From: CAYWXV01 sp964462535
GTDB taxonomy: Bacteria > Bacteroidota > Ignavibacteria > OLB7
Length of the DNA: 10,879 nt
Direction of reading: 5' to 3'
Assembly: GCA_964462535.1 (NCBI GenBank)
Contig: CAYWXV010000079.1
Coordinates: 1-10,879 of the forward strand
Below are positions 7,401-10,879 of the stretch, piece by piece (the first letter of the stretch is position 1; the number at the start of each line of letters is the position of its first letter). The notes under the pieces were generated by a model. It searched no databases. It was not told where the DNA came from and saw nothing but the letters and a program-made list of their open reading frames with translations. Position numbers and translations under genes: made by a program.

Positions 7401-8093
7401 GCGTGCTATGCGGGAGAGGTTAACATTCGGTGAGCCCGCGAACGAACGAACGAATCGACCGCCGATATAGACATCCGTTCCCACCGTAAGGAGCGCATAC
7501 ACGGTGTCGTTCACGCCTTCATAGTCGGTCCCAAGGCGTGACCATTTTTCTGACGTGATGTCCCACTGGGCAATGTTTCGCGCAACCTCAGGCCCCGCAG
7601 ACGTGAATCCGCCACCTACTATGATCATGTCAGCGCGAGCCGTGATGGCGAAGACCGGACCACTTACTCCCGTCTCCATTGTGGACCAGTTGGTACCATC
7701 CCATCGAGCGACGTTGTTCGCCAGCGCGCTTCCCGCGAACAGGAATCGTCCCCCGACATATGCCACCCCTCGATAGACATAGAGGGCGTGGACGGGACCA
7801 TCCACTCCTGGTGGGCCGAATCGATCGTCCCAGTATTGATCTCCCTCGACATGCTCGTCTGAGGCCAACAGCGCGGGGGGTGGATCGTCCTCCCGCACGA
7901 AGCGAGGTCCTCCATCGCTGGCCAGAATCATTCGCCATCCCTTGATCGACACTGCCCCCTCGAAGCCGCGATCCAGGTCAAGTGAGCCGTCGGATTTCAG
8001 AATCGACTCAATCGACGGTGCTGTGTCCTGGGACAAGGCAATCGAGAAGGAAGCCAGGAGAATGAGAAGTGGCAGTAGATAACGCGAACGCAT
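4404..8093 (-). CDS. Large secreted 21-repeat beta-propeller-like (Rax2/Kelch-like) protein with T9SS sorting domain
   Basis: A 1229-residue predicted surface or secreted protein. It has a signal peptide (MRSRYLLPLLILL, cleavage near ALS-Q at about 21), a leader of about 75 residues, then about 21 repeats averaging 49 residues (about 98-1128). The repeat pattern is roughly YVGGxFTxAGG, then IARWDGxxWSxLGxG, then GxVxxL. This resembles Kelch/galactose-oxidase propeller blades and the repeats of the Rax2 family; I infer several propellers in a row. Residues about 1140-1229 look like a type A T9SS sorting domain: VAPNPA, VALYDVLGRQV, LPHGTYLLR. The final lysine-containing strand usual in that domain is weak (AAAVVLVAP). 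Start choice: the frame is open back to 8255, but ATG at 8093 begins the signal peptide and has GGAG (8103-8106) nine bases upstream. It is divergent from the PBP gene. The ligand or function is unknown. Confidence 0.9.
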   Translation of the reverse strand: MRSRYLLPLLILLASFSIALSQDTAPSIESILKSDGSLDLDRGFEGAVSIKGWRMILASDGGPRFVREDDPPPALLASDEHVEGDQYWDDRFGPPGVDGPVHALYVYRGVAYVGGRFLFAGSALANNVARWDGTNWSTMETGVSGPVFAITARADMIIVGGGFTSAGPEVARNIAQWDITSEKWSRLGTDYEGVNDTVYALLTVGTDVYIGGRFVRSFAGSPNVNLSRIARWNGAKWSTVGAGFNNTVRSLAAVDTVIFAGGSFTQSGPASVLRIAQLDKGALTWSQVGDGFNGEVRALLSDGTTLWAGGAFTSSGARTVLRVARWNGANGLWTNVGSGFDAPVNSLALFKGDLYAGGRFQFSGTSSLSVIARFSSGAWVEVDAGIGDKNPPEVLSLAAGDSTLFVGGQFLIAGTLTAYNLVEWTGTAWRTIGRRSRTASSSSGVNGGVYAIVVRGDEVFIGGDFTHAGGIETGHVAKWNGFDAEWSGLGSGIRGASSFVRALELVGNDLYVGGIFDEAGGVATDGIARWDLMSHTWSGVGSGLGGSTPYVFALRQHQGNLYAAGAFTTAGGAPANRIAMWSGTNWSPVGEGVRGDTVYVYVTSLAFLGNDLYAGGTFSKVADQPIPFLARWNGNAWGDVSGGVNAQVSALEVFNGKLYVGGDFSRAGGDTAEHCAVWDGSSWSRMGPGTDGSVQSFAPGANGSVYVAGTFRRAGNVPAINIARWDGNTWSAVGTGTNGPVRSLGTSNTDLYVGGEFSVAGGLKVNNIARFDGDGYSALGSDAASGLEGIVRAIAVMDSNIYIGGEFTSVGGIRAANIARWNGVNWSTIGRGRLNGVDGAVFALAADNNTLFVGGTFRKAGGNDIPFIAEWDGARWSPLGTGLSGSSPFVFSLLLEGDDLFVGGAFRYAGGVDVQKIARWNRSTSSWNGLGEGIGGGSYYTYVSAIARSGVDLYVGGNFTSAGTTPAANIARWDGTSWHSLEGYGTNGAVYQIIDDQKGGVYVGGNFTQAGSRRVGYIARWSENDGWSALGTAMNRPVYDMAIIQGDLVAGGSFTVAGAYNSNGIARWKNEEWFPLGRGVTNKEDVGVVLTMITNPYDTSLWVGGDFTVAGGNPSYYVGRWAPALGVAGVTKPQQMIRASSAISIAVAPNPAVDNRAIVTITLQSGPTNSAVRVALYDVLGRQVGLLHDERIDGNRLTLPFSTAGLPHGTYLLRASSDSDAAAVVLVAP
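4710..7802 (-). repeat. About 21 degenerate ~147-base coding repeats
   Basis: This is the repeat block inside the large secreted protein gene. Each unit encodes about 49 residues, with a GGxF-AG core and an ARW-DG-W core. Counting the GG/AG-x-F cores gives 21. Units have diverged at the protein level but keep recognisable DNA words around the ATCGCGCGATGTT-like segment (complement of the NIARWDG codons), for example near 5640 and 5180. Boundaries are approximate. Confidence 0.8.
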
Positions 8094-8102
8094 GTGAACG
8101 CA

Positions 8103-8106
8103 CTCC
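8103..8106 (-). promoter_or_regulatory. Shine-Dalgarno of the large repeat-protein gene
   Basis: GGAG on the minus strand, nine bases before ATG 8093. It is the clearest ribosome binding site in the window and supports this ATG over the longer open frame. A near match to the Bacteroidota -7 box (TGTCTTTG, 8113-8106) overlaps it, but one base is off and no -33 element is evident. Confidence 0.55.
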
Positions 8107-8217
8107 AAAGACAATAGAGCCGGGATGTAGATTCGCGAAGAGGTACGGTTGGAATCGAAAGATGGACCCTTGAGTTGAACCTTGCAAGGGGGATCGAGGT
8201 GTACGCAGGGAAATGCG

Positions 8218-8225
8218 TACCTTTG
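8218..8225 (+). promoter_or_regulatory. Bacteroidota-type -7 promoter box (TACCTTTG)
   Basis: An exact match to TAnnTTTG, the -7 element known for the primary sigma factor of Bacteroidota. It ends 18 bases before the PBP start codon. Transcription starting about seven bases downstream would leave a leader of only about a dozen bases. A TTG at the usual -33 distance is not present; the nearest, at 8182-8184, is about 33 bases away, so the match rests on the -7 box alone. Confidence 0.5.
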
Positions 8226-8243
8226 GCCCGCCATAACGTCGCC

Positions 8244-10550
8244 ATGAATCAGCACACTTTGTCGTCTTCACGCAGTCCCCGCGGCGTCCGCCGTTCATTC
8301 TTCCGATCTGCCTTTGGCATCCTCACGATTGTTGTCGTCTGCGTAGCCATTGGGGTCAGCTTCTATGCGGTCGAGATCTTCGGCGGCCTTCCTTCACTGG
8401 AGGAGCTCGAGAATCCCAGACCGGATCTCTCGACGCGCATCGTCACCGCCGACGGCCAGTACCTTGACCAGTTCTACGTTCACAACCGCTCATACATCAG
8501 GTACGACTCGATCCCAAAGCCATTCATCAATGCGTTGATCGCGACGGAGGATCAAAAGTTCTACGAGCATTGGGGGGTGAACCTGGAGCGCATCGTGAAA
8601 GCGTTCGTGAAGAACATCATGTCGATGAATCTGACACGTGAAGGAGCGAGTACGATAACGCAACAGCTGGCGCGGAATCTCTATCTCTCGCAAGAGGTAT
8701 CTGTAAGTCGAAAACTGCGTGAGCAGTTTACTGCTGTTCAGATTGAGCGGACGTACACGAAGAATGAGATACTTGAGATGTACGCCAACGCCGTTTACTT
8801 CGGGCACGGGGCGTACGGTATTCAGGTCGCGGCAGAGATCTACTTCGGGAAACTCCCCATCGATCTGTCGGTCGACGAATGCGCCTACCTGGTTGGTGTC
8901 CTGAAGGCACCGGATAACTACGATGCCGACAAGCATTACGATCGGGCTCTCGAGCGACGCAACACCGTTCTTTCGCTGATGATGCAGGTCGGGTACCTGA
9001 GTGGCAACGATTACGACAAGTACAGCAGGGCCCCCATTACGTTCGTCAAGCGGGAGCGAAAGGTGGGAATAGCCACGCACTTCGTCGAGGCCGTGCGGCA
9101 GGCGCTTGAGAAAGAACCGAAGCTGCAGGGCTACAACCTCTACCGTGATGGTCTGGTGATCTACACCACCCTGGACAGTCGAATTCAGGTCTACGCAAAC
9201 GAGGCGGTCCGCGAGCATCTGAATTACTTTCAGCCACTTTTTTCACGCTCGTGGTCGTGGCGACGTCGCGAGCGCCTCTTGAAGTCGGTGGTCGCCCGCG
9301 CTGCTCGACGGACGGAGGAGTATCAGAAGGCGCAGACAGACGCGGAGAAGGATTACGTCCTTAGGAAGTACACGCAGGATCCGGCATTCATCGACTCGAT
9401 CAAGAAGGAGTCGACAGAGATACAATGTGGTTTCGTCGCGATTGAGGTCAAGACTGGTTATGTGCGCGCGATGGTAGGTGGGAACGACATTACCTTCGGA
9501 CGTGGGCTGAATCACGTTACAAACATTCGTCGGCAACCGGGTTCCAGCTTCAAGCCGTTCGTTTACGCGTCGGCACTTCAAGAGGGGATGACGCCGAACT
9601 CACCTATCTCCGCGGCTCCGTTTGTCTACCGAATGCCTGGAGGGGGCGTATGGCATCCAAAGGGGAGTGGTGGCGGAGCCGTCACGCTTCGTTCTGGACT
9701 TAAGTACTCCATTAACACAGTTGCTGCACGTCTGATCGTCGAGAAGACGTCGGTTGCGAAGGTGATTCGCCTGGCAAAGGATATGGGGATCAAATCTCCG
9801 CTCCCCGATGTGCCGTCGATCGCGCTTGGCTCGGCAGAGGTTACGCCGTTTGAAATCACGGCAGCATATGGAACGTTCCCGAACGACGGATACTTCGTCG
9901 AACCAACATTGATCGTAAAGGTGGAAGATCGGTTCGGGCACGTGATCTACGAGCACAAGCCGATCGTGCACGAGGCGATGTCGCCCAAGGTCGCGTCGTG
10001 GATGGTCTCGATGATGCGTGGTGTCGTTGACGGGGGAACGGCGACGTCAATCCGTCGCTGGTTCAACTATCCGGCTGCCGGCAAGACAGGGACAACACAG
10101 CGATTCGCGGACGCCTGGTTCATTGGGTACACACCTGAACTGGTGGCTGGCGTCTGGATCGGCTTTGACGATCAGCGGATCAAGTTCACGGGGTGGTATG
10201 GCCAGGGGGGAAAGGCGGCCGCTCCAGTCTGGGGTCGGTTCATGGCGAAGGTCTATAAGGATGACCGACTACCATACGACAAGCGTGAGTTCGACGGAGA
10301 CCGGTCGCGCGACACGTACGCCCGTATTCCGTACAACCTCGAACGGGCCCAGACAGAGAATGCTGAGGTTCCGAGAAGCGTGGTTGAGACCGAATCGGGT
10401 GGGGAGGAGATCTACGGGACAGACGTTGGGTCCGAGTCCGGCCAGGACGGCGGCGACAAACCACTGTCACCGGACGGGCTTGGGGGGAAGGGAGATGCGC
10501 CCCCCGCGGCTGATAAGAAGGATCTCGGTGGCCCGAAGAAAAGCCCATAA
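8244..10550 (+). CDS. Bifunctional class A penicillin-binding protein (PBP1A-like, GT51 plus transpeptidase)
   Basis: A 768-residue inner-membrane enzyme that polymerises lipid II into glycan strands and cross-links the peptides. Residues about 19-45 form the single N-terminal membrane anchor. The GT51 domain shows EDQKFYEHWG (102-111, catalytic E102), EGASTITQQLARN (133-145), RKLREQ (156-161) and EMYANAVYFGHGAYGIQ (178-194). The transpeptidase domain has all three motifs: SSFK (S434 nucleophile, K437), SIN (489-491) and KTG (614-616). A charged, probably helical insert (about 330-393) separates the domains, as I recall for Bacteroidota PBP1A. The last 70 residues are a hydrophilic, Gly/Asp/Pro-rich tail. 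The frame is open from 8175, but ATG at 8244 precedes the basic N-terminus and anchor and follows the promoter-like TACCTTTG. It is divergent from the repeat-protein gene. The equivalent E. coli genes are mrcA/ponA and mrcB; which one is the orthologue cannot be decided here. Confidence 0.95.
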   Translation: MNQHTLSSSRSPRGVRRSFFRSAFGILTIVVVCVAIGVSFYAVEIFGGLPSLEELENPRPDLSTRIVTADGQYLDQFYVHNRSYIRYDSIPKPFINALIATEDQKFYEHWGVNLERIVKAFVKNIMSMNLTREGASTITQQLARNLYLSQEVSVSRKLREQFTAVQIERTYTKNEILEMYANAVYFGHGAYGIQVAAEIYFGKLPIDLSVDECAYLVGVLKAPDNYDADKHYDRALERRNTVLSLMMQVGYLSGNDYDKYSRAPITFVKRERKVGIATHFVEAVRQALEKEPKLQGYNLYRDGLVIYTTLDSRIQVYANEAVREHLNYFQPLFSRSWSWRRRERLLKSVVARAARRTEEYQKAQTDAEKDYVLRKYTQDPAFIDSIKKESTEIQCGFVAIEVKTGYVRAMVGGNDITFGRGLNHVTNIRRQPGSSFKPFVYASALQEGMTPNSPISAAPFVYRMPGGGVWHPKGSGGGAVTLRSGLKYSINTVAARLIVEKTSVAKVIRLAKDMGIKSPLPDVPSIALGSAEVTPFEITAAYGTFPNDGYFVEPTLIVKVEDRFGHVIYEHKPIVHEAMSPKVASWMVSMMRGVVDGGTATSIRRWFNYPAAGKTGTTQRFADAWFIGYTPELVAGVWIGFDDQRIKFTGWYGQGGKAAAPVWGRFMAKVYKDDRLPYDKREFDGDRSRDTYARIPYNLERAQTENAEVPRSVVETESGGEEIYGTDVGSESGQDGGDKPLSPDGLGGKGDAPPAADKKDLGGPKKSP

Positions 10551-10879
10551 TTTTCGATTATTTGCCGCTTTGGCGACCGGCGCGACTTGCGAACGCCCCG
10601 TTTGTTTGTGGTGGATCGAAGAAACTATTTCCCACATCGTGGGTTTTAGGTAAAATAGCGCGTCGTCCATTCCGTGGACGGTAGCCTTATCACCCCATTT
10701 CCCAATCATCCCACCGGTGCAGACTGGATCTGCACTGTCGGTATTCCTGCAGTATTGCTCGGGTACGAGCCGTTGTTGGTCTGCGCCCCTTCGTGGGGCT
10801 AACACCTCGCGGCCGCGTCCCGTTGGTACTAAAGGTCCCCATGTACAGGCGCACGCACATTGTATCTCCATAATCATTA
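10551..10879. other. Gene-free 3' region with a cluster of stem-loops
   Basis: No convincing coding sequence lies on either strand. A 136-residue minus-strand open frame (10877-10467) is cysteine-rich at its start, matches nothing I recognise and overlaps the 3' end of the PBP gene. The stretch holds five perfect stem-loops in order: 10631-10643 (5 bp), 10664-10680 (CGTCCA/TGGACG, 6 bp), 10717-10735 (GTGCAGA/TCTGCAC, 7 bp), 10757-10770 (GCTCG/CGAGC, 5 bp) and 10785-10799 (GCCCC/GGGGC, 5 bp, TTCGT loop). A TAAAAT at 10651-10656 could be a -10 element. A structured leader for a gene beyond the right edge, or a small RNA, would fit. I could not match it to tmRNA, RNase P, 6S, SRP RNA, a tRNA or a riboswitch I know. 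Confidence 0.4.
10631..10647 (+). terminator. Possible terminator of the PBP gene
   Basis: CCCAC-ATC-GTGGG followed by TTTT, 80 bases after the PBP stop codon. The stem is only 5 bp and the T-run only four bases, so this is a weak candidate. It may instead be the first element of the stem-loop cluster that follows. Confidence 0.4.

Noticed and set aside
4710..7802. Repeat block as a mobile or recombination element
   Set aside because: The repeats are in-frame coding blades of one protein with diverged sequence; no transposase, terminal inverted repeats or target duplications are seen.
10467..10877. 136-codon minus-strand open frame in the 3' region
   Set aside because: It overlaps the PBP tail, contains all the stem-loop sequences, has an odd composition and no recognised family; not supported as a gene from this window.

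Overview
The window looks like a chromosomal segment from a GC-rich member of the Bacteroidota/Chlorobi (FCB) superphylum, possibly a Kapabacteria- or Ignavibacteria-like lineage. Three things point there. Two proteins have a signal peptide and a C-terminal domain of the type IX secretion (T9SS 'type A sorting') kind. The penicillin-binding protein gene is preceded by TACCTTTG, which fits the Bacteroidota -7 promoter consensus TAnnTTTG and lies just upstream of the start codon. Most genes lack a Shine-Dalgarno sequence. The phylum assignment is inference, and no mobile element, CRISPR array, tRNA or rRNA was seen.

Layout. Positions 1-98 hold a tandem heptanucleotide repeat (GGATSAA units) that runs off the left edge. 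A plus-strand gene for a PxpA (LamB/YcsF) 5-oxoprolinase subunit follows (177-905). It converges on a five-gene block, all on the minus strand. Read from right to left in transcription order, the block is: a very large secreted protein with about 21 beta-propeller-like repeats and a T9SS tail (8093-4404); a class I SAM-dependent methyltransferase (4308-3517); DapD of the lysine/diaminopimelate pathway (3476-2649); a secreted eight-repeat WD40 protein with a T9SS tail (2600-1281); and a 76-residue membrane-anchored protein with a conserved-looking ESFPASDPPSW tail (1173-943). The methyltransferase, dapD and WD40 genes are 40-48 bases apart and could be co-transcribed. The gaps of 95 and 107 bases at either end of this trio contain inverted repeats that could be transcription boundaries.

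The large secreted-protein gene is divergent from a bifunctional class A penicillin-binding protein gene (8244-10550), with a 150-base shared promoter region. After that gene, positions 10551-10879 carry no convincing coding sequence. They do hold five short perfect stem-loops in a row, a candidate terminator plus a structured leader or small RNA.

How the genes relate. DapD makes an intermediate for meso-diaminopimelate, the cross-linking residue of peptidoglycan, and the class A PBP polymerises and cross-links peptidoglycan, so both serve the cell wall. The two T9SS-tailed propeller proteins are expected to be surface or secreted proteins. Nothing in the sequence ties them mechanistically to the methyltransferase or DapD. 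The segment is mostly ordinary housekeeping and surface-protein DNA. The items most worth a second look are the small ESFPASDPP protein, the 3' structured region, the 21-repeat protein and the heptad repeat.
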